In this document: piece after piece, positions 24,171 through 36,836 of the stretch | Layout of the letters: every line of letters starts with the position of its first letter | How positions within the stretch are numbered: position 1 is the stretch's first letter | Assembly: GCA_946807835.1 (NCBI GenBank) | Contig: OX327696.1 | Location: forward strand, 1,500,501 to 1,564,500 | Source of the DNA: Ailanthus altissimus | Lineage: Eukaryota > Streptophyta > Magnoliopsida > Sapindales > Simaroubaceae | Reading direction: 5' to 3' | Length of the DNA: 64,000 bases | Notes under the pieces: generated by a model | Told to the model about the DNA's origin: nothing | The model's input: only the letters and a program-made list of their open reading frames with translations | Databases searched by the model: none | Translations under genes and position numbers: made by a program

Positions 24171-24930
24171 TTTGGACTTGTTATATATTCTTTTTACCAA
24201 CAAATCAGCAATTGGAAATTAGAAATATATTCTTGAAAATTAGAAATTTGTTTGTGAATTATTTATTTTGGAAATTGAAAATTTAAATTTGTTATATATT
24301 TTTGAAATTAAAAGTTGGAATGTTAAGATAGTTTAGTAAATGCCTTAAAATTAAAAAAATATATCTACAATATAAAAATACCATAGAAAAAAATAAAGGT
24401 CAAAAGTCAAAACCAACCTAAAAACTTTAATTTAGCTTAATTAAAATATTTTGTTCTATATTTTTAATTTTAACGTAATTTAAATTTTATTTATAATTTT
24501 AATAAAAAGTGATTAATTAAATATTAATTATTCATTAATTTAGAACAATAATTACTATTTTAAGTATGAAGTTAAATAAAATTTAATAAAAAATTAAAGA
24601 TTAAATATAAAAGTTTAAATTTAAATACCACATGGCGTCCTGTGGTGCGCCACGTGGGGAGATTTTTTATTTTAATCATGGTAATTAAGACACTTATAAA
24701 ATATCATCAATTTGTATTATATTATATTTTTTGTGAAGTTTAATGCAAACTTACAATTTATAAATAAGTAAGGACACTCTCTTATATTTATGGGTGAGAA
24801 GTGCAAAAGTAGAAACACGTCTTATATTAAGTGGGATACATATACAACAAGTTGTGGATATAAAAAGTAAAAATATGTTACATGATATAAGGTAATGTTA
24901 TTTTACAAGTGTCCTAAACAAGGGATTAAT
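24171..24930. other. AT-rich spacer with a GC-rich hairpin
   Basis: No gene. Early part repeats short phrases such as GAAATTGGAAGTTAGAAATA and AATTGGAAATTAGAAATATA. A near-perfect hairpin (CCACATGGCG against CGCCACGTGG, one mismatch, 10-base loop) lies at 24628-24657. A TATTAAGTGGGATACATATA near 24826 resembles family B units. Confidence 0.7.
24628..24657. other. GC-rich hairpin
   Basis: Arms at 24628-24637 and 24648-24657 pair over 10 bp with one mismatch around a 10-base loop, in otherwise almost pure A/T DNA. Function unknown. Confidence 0.7.
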
Positions 24931-24932
24931 TA

Positions 24933-25205
24933 CAGTATAGCCGACTGTGCTATACAGCCGACTGAGTGACCGACCATCTTAGATATTGCCAGCTATTTTG
25001 GCTTTTATAATAAAGGTCCCTCTATTAATAAAATTAATATATAAAATTATAATTATAAGTTTCGAATCAATTAAGTCCAAAAAATTAAAAAAAGAAAATA
25101 ATGTTATTATAATTTTTTTAATAAATAAAACATATTTTATATAAAAAATGTAAACATAAATTAAATATTATTCTAATGATAATGACCAATAAAAAAAGAA
25201 AAAAT
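24933..25205. repeat. Left inverted-repeat arm of composite element
   Basis: Starts CAGTATAGCCGACTGTGC and contains an internal direct repeat of GCCGACTG. It matches the arm at 40085-40333 in reverse complement and runs straight into a short family A array. Confidence 0.75.
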
Positions 25206-25395
25206 ATATACCAAATTTTTTTAATTTCAATTAAATTAAATGTTATAATTTTAAATTCAATTTATATTTCAATTATGTTAAATGTTATAATTTTCAATTC
25301 CAATTCCAATTTTAATTATATAAAATATTATAATTTCAAATCCAATTTCAATTACGTTAAATGTTATAATTTTAATTTCATTTTTAACATAACAT
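25206..25395 (+). repeat. Family A array, short plus-oriented block
   Basis: About 190 bp with four or five anchors (AAATGTTATAATTTT, AAATATTATAATTTC) directly inside the left arm. The equivalent block inside the right arm (39615-40080) is in the opposite orientation. Confidence 0.88.
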
Positions 25396-25409
25396 AGTAA
25401 CATATTAAA

Positions 25410-25700
25410 GTGAAAAGCGTGACGAGAATTCTCAATTCGGGATGCTAGAAGGTGCCAAATCAATGGGTGTCAGAGCTGCTACAATTGCTTCAACGAAGTG
25501 CAAAAAATGCTGGATCAAGAGAAGGGGGTACTACGAGCCTTCTGCCCCATGCATCTAACTAGCTCGCATGGTTCATTGGTTCCACCGACTAGACCTTTAG
25601 AGTGATTCAATCGATACAGAGGTACGCTTAAAGCCCGGGGGGAAGGGGTTGCATAGTGCTATCACTATTGAGCTGGGGCTTCCCTATAAGACCCTACTGT
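25410..25700 (+). other. Probable nuclear insertion of mitochondrial DNA (atp9 start)
   Basis: A GC-rich island of ~290 bp between AT-rich arrays. From an ATG at 25442 it reads MLEGAKSMGVRAATIAST, and plant mitochondrial atp9 (ATP synthase F0 subunit c) begins with almost this sequence in unedited form (MLEGAKSMGAGAATIAS). The leader before it (AGCGTGACGAGAATTCTCAA) also resembles an atp9 5' region. Identity to atp9 ends at about 25495. The rest (GGGGGTACTACGAGCC, CTTAAAGCCCGGGG and so on) is not recognised but has organelle-like composition, so the insert may come from a rearranged mitochondrial locus. Missing the rest of the gene, it cannot make subunit c. Confidence 0.72.
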
Positions 25701-25705
25701 TGAGG

Positions 25706-27145
25706 TTTAATGTAACAAAAATTAGAATTTTAATTTGAATTATAAAATGTAATGTAATTGGAATTGCAATTATAAAATTTAATGTAATTGAAATTAAAAT
25801 TAGAATTAGATTTAAAATTATAACATTTAACTTAAATGGAATTGAATTTAAAAATGGAATTGAAATTATAACATTTAACATAACTAAAATTGAAATGATA
25901 AAATTTAACGTAATTAAAATTGAATTTAAAATTAGAATTAGAATTATAACAATTAACATAAGTGAAATTGAATTGAAAATTAGAATTAGAATTATATGAT
26001 TTAGTGTAATTAAAATTAAATGTAAAAATTAGAATTGAAATTATAACATTTAATATAATTAAAATTTAATTTAAAATTAGAATTAGAATTATAACATTTA
26101 ATGTAAGTGAAATTGAATTTAAAATTAGAATGAAAATTATCACATTTAACGTAATTAAAATTAAAATTAAAATTATAACAATTAACATAAGTAAAATTGA
26201 ATTTAAAATTAGAATTAGAAATATAAGATTTAATGTAATTGAAATTAAATTTAAAAATTAGAATTGAGATTATAACATTTAATATAATTAATATTTAATT
26301 TAAAATTAGAATTAAAATTATAACATTTATTGTAAGTGAAATTAAATTTAAAATTGGAATAAAAATTATCACATTTAATGTAATTGAAATTAAAATTAAA
26401 ATTAGAATTTGAATTATAACAATTAACATAAGTGAAATTGAATTTAAAATTAGATTTAGAATTATAAGATTTAATGTAATTGAAATTAAATTTAAAAAAT
26501 TGGAATTAGAATTATAACATTTAACATAATTAAAATTTAATTTAAAATTAGAATTGAAAATATAACATTTAATGTAATTGAAATTAAATATAAAAATTAT
26601 AATATTTAATATAATTGACCTTGAATTTAAAATTGAAACTAGAATTATAACATTTAACGTAAGTGAAATTGAATTTAATAATGGAATTGAAATTATAACA
26701 TTTAATGTAAGTGAAATTGAATTTAAAATTTAAATTGAAATTATAATAGGTAATGTAATTGAAATTGAAATTAAAATTGAAATTATAACATTTAACGTAA
26801 TTAAAATTGAAATTAGATTTGAAATTATAAAATTTAACGTAATTGAAATTGAATTACAATTATATTATTTAACATAAGTGAAATTGAATTTAAAATTAGA
26901 ATTGTAATTATAAAATTTAATATAATTGAGATTAAATTTAAAAATTGAAACTGAAATTATAATATTTAGCGTAATTGAAACTCAAATTAAAATTAGAATT
27001 AGAATTATAACATTTAACAAAATTAAAATTAAAATTAGAATTAAAATTATAACATTTAACACAATTAAATTTGAAATTAGATTTAAAATTATAACATTTA
27101 ACACAATTAAATTTGAAATTAGATTTAAAATTATAACATATAACT
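25706..27145 (-). repeat. Family A minisatellite array, minus orientation
   Basis: About 1.44 kb of the reverse-complement pattern: anchors ATTATAACATTTAACGTAATT separated by hexamers AAATTG, AAATTA, GAATTA. With the block at 25206-25395 it forms an inverted pair with the mitochondrial-like insert at the turning point. Confidence 0.93.
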
Positions 27146-27184
27146 TATATTTTCACTACTTATTGTATGTTGCATTTCCCTTAA

Positions 27185-27745
27185 CATTAAATAAGGCAAA
27201 TAGTGAGAACATGAAGTACATTAAGTGAAAATATTTAATATGTTAAGTGGAAACATTTAGTATATTAAGTGAAAATACGTAGTATATTAAGTGAAAATAC
27301 GTAGTATATTAAGTGAAAATACGTAATATATTAAGTGGGGACATTTAGTATATTGAGTGAGAATATTTAGAATATTAAGTGGGAATATATAGTAAATTAA
27401 GTGAGAATATATAATATGTTAAGTGTGAACACGTAGTATATTAAATGTGACTATGTAATATATTAAGTGGGAACATAGAGTATATTAAGTGGGAACATTT
27501 AGTATACTAAGTGAAAACGCGTAGTATATTAAGTAAGAATATTTAGTATGTTAAATAGGAATACAGTATATTAAGTGAGAATATTTAGTATATTAAGTGG
27601 AAATTGTAGTATGTTAGTAGAATTATTTAGAATATTAAGCGGAAACATTTAAAATGTTAAATAAGAATGCGTAGTATATTAAGTAAAAATATTTAGTATG
27701 TTAAGTGAGAACAAGTAGTATATTAAATGGGAACATGTAGTATAT
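27185..27745 (+). repeat. Family B 22-bp minisatellite, plus orientation
   Basis: Roughly 25 units of a 22-bp repeat close to TATATTAAGTGGGAACATTTAG per unit (for example 27250-27350). Units vary by point changes, and a few are 1-3 bp short. Confidence 0.92.
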
Positions 27746-29780
27746 TACATGTTCCCACATAATATACTAAATGTACCCACTTAATATACTACGAGTTCTC
27801 ATTTAACATACTAAATGTTCCCACTTAATATACTAAATGTTCCCACTTAACATACTAAATGTTCTCACTTAATATATTATTTGTTCTCATTCAAAATACT
27901 AAATCTTCCCAATTAATATACTACGTGTTCCTACTTAATTAACTACGTGTTCCTACGTAATATACTATGTGTTCCCATTTAACATACTAATGTTCCCACT
28001 TAATATATTACGTGTTCTCATTTAGTATACTAAATGTTCCTGTTTAATATACTACATGTTCCCACTTAACATATTAAATGTTCACACTTAATATACTAAA
28101 TATATCCATATAACATACTATGTGTTTCCACTTAATATACTAAATGTTTCCACTTATCATACTAAATATTCTCACTTAATATACTACATGTTCCTACTTA
28201 ACATACTAAATTTTCTCACTTAATATATTACGTTTTTTCATTTAACATACTAAATATTCTCACTTAATATACTAAATGTTTCTGCTTAAAATATTAAATG
28301 TTCTCACTTAATATATTACACATTCCCACTTAACATACTAAATGTTCTAACTTATCATATTAAATATTTCCACTTAATATACTACATGTTCCCATTTAAC
28401 ACACTAAATATTCTCACTTAACAAACTACGTGTTCCCACTTAATATATTAAATGTTTTCACTTAACATACTATGTATTTTCACATAATATACTACGTGTT
28501 CCTACTTAATATATTAAATGTTTTCACTTAACATACTATATTTTTTCACTTAGTATACTACGTCTTCCCATTTAACATACTAAATGTTCTTACTTAATAT
28601 AGTAAATGTTCCCGCTTAACACACTAAATGTTTCCACTTAACATACTAAATATTCTCACTTAACATACTATGTGTTCCTGTTTAATATATTACATGTTCT
28701 CATTTAACATACTAAATGTTTCCACTTAATATATTACGTGTTCTCACTTATTATATTAAATATTCCCACTCAATATACTAAATGTTTCCACATAATATAC
28801 TAAATATTTTCATTTAATATACTGCAGTTCTTACTTAATATAGCAAATGTTCCCACTTAACATACTAAATGTTTTCACTTAACACACTACATGTTTCCAT
28901 TTAATATACTACGTGTTTCCACTTAACATACTAAATGTTCCACTTTATATACAAAATATTCTCACTTAACATACTAAATGTTCCCACTTAATATACTATA
29001 AGTTCTCACTTAATATACTATATATTCTCACTTAACATACTACGTGTTCCTATTTATTATACTACATGTTTTCACTTAATATATTAAATATTTTCACTTA
29101 ATATATTAAATGTTCCCACTTAGTATACTACGTCTTCCCATTTAACATACTAAATGTTCTCACTTAATATACTAAATGTTCTCGCTTAACACACTAAATG
29201 TTCCCACTTAATATACTACGCGTTCTCATTTAACATACTAAATATTTTCACTTAACATATTACGTGTTCTCACTTAGTAAATTATGTGTTCCCATTTAAC
29301 ATAATAAATGTTCCCACTTAACAACTACGTGTTCCTACTTAATATATTATGTGTTCCCACTTAATATACTAAATATTCTCACTTACCATACTAAATGTTC
29401 CCACTTAATATACTATGTATTCCCACTTAATATACTAAATGTTTCTACTTAATATACTACATGCTCCCACTTAATATACTACGTGTTCTCACTTAATATA
29501 CTACGTGTTCCCATTTAACATAATAAATGTTCCCACTTAACATACTACGTATTCTTACTTAATATACTATGTGTTCCCATTTAATATACTAATTATTTTC
29601 ACTTAACATACTAAATGTTCCCACTTAATATACTACGTATTTTCACTTAATATACTAAATGTTTCTAATTAATATACTACATGCTCCCACTTAATATACT
29701 ACTTATTCCTACTTAATATGTTATGTGTTCTAATTTAATATACTAAGTATTCCCACTTAATATACTATGTGTTCCCACTT
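27746..29780 (-). repeat. Family B 22-bp minisatellite, minus orientation
   Basis: About 90 units of the reverse complement of the preceding array (ACTAAATGTTCCCACTTAATAT). The switch of direction is exact: a palindrome of two 11-base arms at 27729-27739 and 27746-27756 around a 6-base loop. Units are diverged from one another, and higher-order similarity between distant blocks is visible (for example a CTACGTGTTCCCATTTAACA phrase near 29502). Confidence 0.93.
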
Positions 29781-30194
29781 ATAAAATATTCATTTTTGTT
29801 GTAGGAGCGTCGCCAAAAAAAGGCCGCCGGCTGTTTTCCAATGACAGCGGCAGGTTTTTAAATTATTAATTACTTATTTTTAAATATATTTATTATAATT
29901 ATAAACAAATTACAGGATGATGTGTAACTTTATTAAAAAAAATTATTTATTACTTTTAAAAATTATATTAAATTAAATAAACAAATGAGATTGCAGCACG
30001 TATTTAATAACAATGAACGAGTGAGATTGTACTACGTGTCCAAGATTAAATGACAAATAACGAAAGTAAACTGGTAATTTTCCATTGAAGCTAATATTTT
30101 CATATAATTTGATAGTAAAAATTAACGAATTAGGGTAAACTTAGGTATTTTATCTCTAACTATGACAAAGTTGTAAATTAACCTAAAATATTAT
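29781..30194. repeat. Spacer module between B and A arrays
   Basis: Begins with a GC-richer GGAGCGTCGCC / GGCCGCCGGCTG block, then AT-rich DNA. The part near 30100-30190 is similar to 22990-23089 (ATTTTATCTCTAA and TTATCCCTTAT phrases). No gene. Confidence 0.65.
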
Positions 30195-31601
30195 AGTAAC
30201 TTTGACCTTATCCCTTATATCATTTAATTAAAACTGAAATTAGAATTAAAATTATAATATTTAACGTAATTAAAATTAAAAACATATTTAAAATTGAAAT
30301 TTGAATTATATTATTTTATGTAATTAAAATTTGAATTAGAATTAGAATTATAATATTTAATATTTATTAAAATTGGAATTATAACTTTAACGGAATTGAA
30401 TTTGAATTATAAAATTTATCATAATTGAAATTGAAATTGAAATATAATATTTTATGTAATTGAAATTAGAATTAGAATTGGAATTAGAATTATAACATTT
30501 AATATAATTGAAATTGAAATTGTATTTTTTTAAAGTAATTGAAATTGAAATTAGATTTGAAATTATAACATGTAAATGAAATCAAAATTAGAATTAGAAT
30601 TATAACATTTAACGTAATTAAAATTAGAATTATAACATTTAATGTAATTGAAATTGTAATTGTAATTGTAATTATAACATTTAACGTAATGAAAATCGAA
30701 ATTAAAATTAAAATTATAACACTTAAGTAATTGAAATCGAAATTATAACATTTAGTTTAATTGAAATCGATATTGTAATTGGAATTATAATATTTAACAT
30801 AATTGAAATTAAAATTATAACATTTTAACATAATTGAAGTTGGAATTGTAATTGTAATATTTAACATTATTCAAATTGAAATCTAAATTAAAATTACAAT
30901 TAGAATATTTAACGTAATTGAAATCAAATTTATAATTGAAATTATAACATATAACATAATTAAAATCGAAATAAAAATTATTTAACTTAATTAAAATTAG
31001 AGTTGGAATTGAAATTATAATATTTAACATACTTGGAATCAAATTTGGATTTGAAATTATAACATTTAACATAATAGGAATTGAATTTAAAATTAGAATT
31101 AGAATTATAACCTTTAACAAAATTAGAATTGAAATTATAACATTTAACGTAACTAAAACTAAAATTAGATTGAAATTGCAACATTTAATAAATTTGAAAT
31201 TGAAATTGGATTTGAAATTATAACATTTAAAATACTTAATGTAATTGAAATTGAATTTAAAGTTAGAATTGAAATTATAACATTTAACGTTCTTAAAATT
31301 GCATTTGAAATTATAACACTTAACGTACTTAGAATTGAAATTAAAACTAGATTTCAAATTATAATATATATAATGTAATTGGAATTTAAAATTAATTTTA
31401 AATACAACATTTAATGTAAAGGAGATTAAAATTAGAATTAGAGTTATAATATTTAACGTAATTAAAATTGAATTTAAAATTATAACATTCACATAATTAA
31501 AATTGAAATTATAGCATTTAATGTAACTACAATTGAAATTGAATTTCAATTTATAAATTTAACGTAGTTGAAATGAAATTTAAAATTAGATTTGTAATTA
31601 T
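30195..31601 (-). repeat. Family A array, minus orientation, left of Gypsy-2
   Basis: Same anchor and hexamer pattern as 25706-27145. The array is cut at 31601 by Gypsy-2 and continues at 39615; the 5 bases ATTAT are repeated on both sides. A 244-codon open frame here (minus strand) is a by-product of the hexamer period. Confidence 0.93.
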
Positions 31602-32051
31602 TGACAGAACCTGACTCAGAATCTTACAACGTGGACCTAGGTAGACCCTGTCGGGCACCCCAACAAAATACTTCCTAAAGTCTGCTATCAGTCTTGAGAA
31701 ATTTTATGAAGCGAACTTTAAAATTTCTCTTAATTTCTGTCTGATATATTTTCATAAACATAGAAAAATTTAAAATTTTCTTAAAAATTTTTGGATTAAA
31801 ACGAACAGAATTTTTCTTTTTTTAAAAAAACATCTATATTTCATAAATCTACAGAAAATACATTCCAATATTTCTCACATTTCTCAACTGCAAATTAACT
31901 ATTAAATTTTCCAATTGGGTTTATTACGGCTCACGTAAACACTTAAAAAAAATGTTCTAAGAAGGGTTGAAATCTAAAACTTCTACGGTTCACTAATTGT
32001 CAAATACCCAAATTCTAAGTATCTAACTATTCATGAAAATTGGGCATTAAA
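31602..32051 (-). repeat. 3' LTR of Gypsy-2, internally deleted
   Basis: 450 bp against 2778 bp for its partner. 31602-31895 matches 36837-37128 and 31896-32051 matches 39459-39614, so the middle was deleted after insertion. The purine tract lies beside it on the element side (minus-strand AAGGAAGGGTGAAA, plus 32053-32066). Confidence 0.9.
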
Positions 32052-35000
32052 ATTTCACCCTTCCTTAAAATAAATTTTATCCTCAAAATTTTAAATCATA
32101 CCTATCTCAAAAAGGTGGGGATGTTGTGCCATCATCTGGTCCTCATGTTCCCACGTGGCTTCCTCTATTCCATGATTAGTCCACAACACTTTTACTAGAG
32201 GAATGCGCTTATTACGAAGCACTTGTTCTTTTCAATCGAGAATCCGCACTGGTTCCTCTTTGTACACTAGATTTTTTCTCAATTCCATAGGCTGCTCCTG
32301 TAAGATATGTGATGGATCTGCTATATACTTGCGAAGCATGGAAACGTAGAACACATTATGAATCATAGCCAAAGTTTTTGGTAATTATAAGTGGTATACT
32401 ACTTCGCCAACCTTCTCTATGATTTCGTACGGCCCAATGTACCTAGGGCTCAGCTTCCCTTGCTTTCCAAAGCGTGGCACTCTTCTATAAGGCGATATCT
32501 TCAGGAAGACCTTGTCCCCGACTTCAAATTTCAGGTCTTTTCTTCGATTGTCTGCGTTGCTTTTCTACCTATCATTAGCTATCTTCAACCTCTGTCTTAA
32601 AATCTAAATTTTCTCTAAGGTGACTTTGACAATCTCAAGACCTAGAAGCTTCCTCTCACTTATCTCATCTCGGCAAACTAGAGTTTTGCACTTCCTTCCA
32701 TACAATGCCTCATATGGTGCAATTCCAATGCTCGATTGATAACCGTTATTATAAGCGAACTCCATTAACGATAGATGGTTATCCCAGCTTCCCTTAAACT
32801 CCATTACACAAGCTCTAAGCATATCTTTGAATCACCCGTTCTGATTGTCTGTCGGTTTGTGAGTAAAAAGCTGTGCTAAAATTCAGTTTAGTGCCTAGAG
32901 CCTTCTGTAAACTAGGCCAAAATTGAAATGTGAACCATGGATCTCTGTCTGAAACTATAGATACTAGAGTGCCATGAAGTTGTACGATCTCATCTATATA
33001 TAATTGGGCCAACGTCTCTAAGGTATAATTACTCTTGATGGCCAAAAAATGGGCGGACTTCATCAGTCAGTCTATAATCACCCATATAGCGTCATGCCCC
33101 TTCTGGCTACGCGAAAACCTTATTACAAAATCTATAGTAATGCGCTCCCACTTTCATTCTGGAATCGGGAGTGGTTGTAAGAGGCCTGCAGGTTTCTGAT
33201 GCTTCGTTTTCACCTGTTAGCATACTAGGCATTTGGAGACAAATTCAGCTATGTCTCTCTTTATGCCCTTCCATCAATAATGCTCCCTCAGGGTCCGGTA
33301 CATCTTGGTGCTCCTCGGATGCATGGCATAGGCTGATGAATGACCTTCTTTCATAATCTCATTTTTTACTTCTTCCACATTTGGAACACAGAATCTCTGC
33401 CCCAACTTTACTTTACCATCCTCAGCTAATGTAAAATCTTTCTGTTGTCCCTCTATAATCTCATTCTTCAACCTAATCATCTGAGAATCTTGAACCTGTA
33501 GCTCTTCAATCTGATTAATAAGTCTCGGCCTAACTTGAAAAGTAGCTAGCAATGCTCTTAACTCTGATAATTCTAGCTTCACACCTAAAGACCTTAATTC
33601 TAATAACATCAATAAACGAGAGGCCTTTAAGTGAGCCACTAAACCTATGGCCTTCCTACTAAGAGCATCTGCCACCACATTCGCTTTTTTCGGATGGTAC
33701 TCAATGGTGCACTTATAATCTTTTATTAATTCAAGCCATCTCTGTTGTCTCATATTGAGCTCTTTCTGTGTAAACAGATACTGCAGACTCTTATGATCTG
33801 TAAATATCTTGCAAGGAATTTTGTATAAATAATGTCTCCAGATCCTCAGGACAAACACTACTGCAGCTAGCATTAGGTCATGTGTAAGGTAATTCTGCTC
33901 ACGCCTCTTCAGTTGTCTCGAAGCATAAGCTATCACCTTTTTATTCTGCATCAAAACACATCCCAGACCTTGCCTAGAGGCATCACAATATACGATGAAC
34001 TCATCATTCTCCGACGAAAGTGTAAACACTAGGGCTGAGGTTAATCTCCTCTTCAATGCATTGAAACTCTATTGGCAAACTTCTGACCAGAAAAATTTCT
34101 CTTCTTTCTTAGTTAGCTTAGTCAGCAGGGTGGTTATATTAGAAAACCCTTCCACAAATTTTTGATAGTATCCAGCCAAGCCCAAAAAACTACGAACCTC
34201 TGTCACGTTTATGGGCTGCTTCCAATTTGGTATAGCCTCGATCTTCTGAGGATCCACTGACACCCCGTCTGCTGAGATAACGTGCCCCAAGAATGTAACC
34301 TTATCCAACCAAAATTGGCATTTGTTAAGCTTGGTATATAATCGATGTTCTCTTAAAGTCTGTAGAATTGCCCTTAAGTACTCTACATGCTCCTTGCTAC
34401 GTGAATAGATCAGTATGTCATCAATAAATACCACCACAAATTGATCCAAAAATGGCTTGAATATCCGGTTCATCAAATCCATAAATGCAGTTGGGGCATT
34501 TGTCAACCCAAAAGGTATGACTAGAAATTCATAATGCCCGTAATGAGTCCTGAAGGCAGTCTTAAGAGCATCTTCTTTCCGTATCTTTAGTTGATGATAA
34601 CCAGACCTCAAATCTATCTTAGAGTATACTCTGGCTCCCTGCAATTAATCAAATAAATTGTCGATCCTTGAAAGTGGGTACTGATTGCGTACTATTACCT
34701 TGTTGAGTTCTCGGTAATTAATACAGAATTGCATACTTCCATATTTCTTTTTCACAAATAATATTGACGCTCCCCATTGGGACGTACTCGGCCGGATAAA
34801 GACCTTATTCACTAACTCCTCTATCTGGACTTTCAATTCTTTCAATTCGAAAAGAGCTATTCTGTAGGATGCCTTATATATTGGTTTCATACCAGGGATC
34901 AGTTCTATTTTGAATTTCACCTCTCTATTTGTGGGTAATCCTAGTAAATTGTCTGGGAACACGTCCAAAAATTCTCTAACTACTGGGATATCTTCCAATT

Positions 35001-36836
35001 TCGTACCCCCGTCTCTGGACTCAATGGAATATACAAGATAGTCTTGACACGATTTCTTCAGCAGCTTCCTCACTTTAATTGCTGATATGATACTGGTAGG
35101 AAGAATTCTCCGAGTCCTACAGAAACTGACCTCAGATTCCCCTGGCTTACATAACCGAACCTCCTTCCTAAAAAAATTCATTGTGGCCCGATAAGTGGAC
35201 AACCAATCCATTCTCAGAATCATATCAAAATCCCTAATATCTAAAAGGATTAGATCTGCTAAAAACTCTTGACCCTCAATATTAATACCACTATTCCTAC
35301 ACACTTTATCAGCCACCATAACATCCTTAATAGGAAGGGATATAGCTATACTATCCTCTAATAATTGAGGCACTACGCCCACAATCGTTACAAATCTCAT
35401 AGATACAAAAGAGTGGGTAGCTCCAAGATCAACCAATATATGAGCATCTCAATTAAATACCGACAGTGTACTATGACTATATCTGGTGTTGCCTCTGCCT
35501 CCTGTTACGTCACCTCGAATACTCTGGCATGGGCACGAGGTCTCCTTGGCTATCCTCCTGAGCCCCAACTTCGACCAACTCCTCAACTAGACTGGTCTGA
35601 TCTGTTGGGTCCTATGAATGAAGAACTCCCTCTGCTCTGTACTTGGCCTCCACTACTCTGTCCCTGGACTGGGTCTCTGTTCTCGGTTCTGTCACTGGGC
35701 ATCACATTCGGGAAATCTCACATCAAATGGCCCTCATGTCCATATTTGTAACAACCAGTGATCCCTATTCTACACTCCCCTAGATGAGATCTCCCACACC
35801 TACTGTATGTCGGGAACCTCTTTATATCCTCTTAGCTGCCTCTAGATCCTGCTGACTGTGTACGTACTGAAGCTTGGCTAGACTGGGTTTGGTCTCCTCG
35901 GCTAGGCCTCTGGCTATTGGATCCTACAGATCTCTCCTCGGTCCTCATCACCTTACTCGGGCCTCCCTGACTACTACCCGTCTAGCTACGCTTTAGACTC
36001 TGCTGACGCAACCTAGGGATGACTGCCATACTCCTCTTCACTCTGGTCCCCACCTCTACTAGTGCTATATACAGAGTGTGAACAGCTGAAGCAACATGTG
36101 TTCGTATCTTGGGATTTAGTCCCATAACAAATCTACTCGCTTTCTGTTCCTCATCATCTACTATAAATGGGACTACTCGAATCAACTTTGAGAATTTCTT
36201 CTCATATTCTATTACTGACAGCGATCCCTGTTCTAATCTAAAGAACTCTTCTATTTGGGCATCCATATAACTTTTAGGATAAAACTTGTCCAAGAACTCT
36301 CTCCTGAATAATGCCTACGATATACCTTATGTGTGCCTCCTCTGCAGCACCCTCCACCAATCTTTTGCTCTCTCCTTGAGCAGGAACGCTAAGTAAGAGA
36401 CCATCTGGTCCTCGAGGCACCTTATAATTTGAAAAATCTCTTCATTATTCTTCAGCCATGATAATGCTCTCTCTGGATCTTCGGTGCCATCATATGACAT
36501 AGCGCCTAATTTCTTGGCGCGCTCTAACGATACCCTTGACTCTCTCGATTACTGAATTACGGAAGCCAACATCTAAGCCATCTGTATCATATCCATAGCT
36601 CCACATATAGCTCTACATGCTGAGGTGACTTCGAAGGGGCTGGTGGTCTCGAGGCATTTATTGACTCATTAACTCGTTTCGATTCAGGTACTACAGCTCG
36701 AGCAGTGACTCTCTTGATAGGTGATTGTCCACGACGATGCATACTTCTGTGTTGAGAATGCATGCCATACTCACAAAAATTCAACCCAAAATAAATATTT
36801 AACTCAAAACATTGAAAACCTGCTTTAATACTAATT
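32052..36836 (-). pseudogene. Gypsy-2 gag-pol remnant
   Basis: Reading right to left: gag near 36780-35980 (EEFFRLEQGSLSVIEYEKKF); protease near 35436 (VDLGATHSF, the aspartic site); reverse transcriptase 34800-34070 ([40 protein letters not shown]); RNase H 34056-33650 ([25 protein letters not shown]); integrase zinc-binding start ([20 protein letters not shown], 33355-33275), core (VSDRDPWF, then MEFAYNNGYQSSIGIAPYEA, 33063-32640) and tail ending near 32060 with a chromodomain-like TNHGIEEATWEHEDQM stretch. Several stops and shifts break the frame: gag has at least two, and pol breaks near 34645, 34069, 33273, 32820 and 32600. Not functional. Confidence 0.92.
36822..36833 (-). promoter_or_regulatory. 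Degenerate primer-binding site of Gypsy-2
   Basis: Three bases inside the 5' LTR the minus strand reads TAGTATTAAAGC. The initiator-methionine tRNA site used by this group is TGGTATCAGAGC; all three differences are transitions (G to A or C to T), as methylation-driven decay would give. Confidence 0.75.

Noticed and set aside
27746..29780. Regularly spaced short repeats that might suggest a CRISPR array
   Set aside because: Units are contiguous 22-bp tandem copies without unique spacers, the host is a plant, and no cas genes are present.
30815..31549. 244-codon open frame on the minus strand
   Set aside because: It lies wholly within the family A hexamer array; composition is Asn, Ile, Phe and Tyr from AT-rich repeats, with no domain. 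The same applies to frames at 21377-21580, 21929-22261, 25684-25959, 26926-27228 and 39790-40119.
20930..31601. Centromeric or telomeric satellite
   Set aside because: Units are short, diverged and in mixed orientation; no TTTAGGG runs and no ~150-180 bp monomer were seen.
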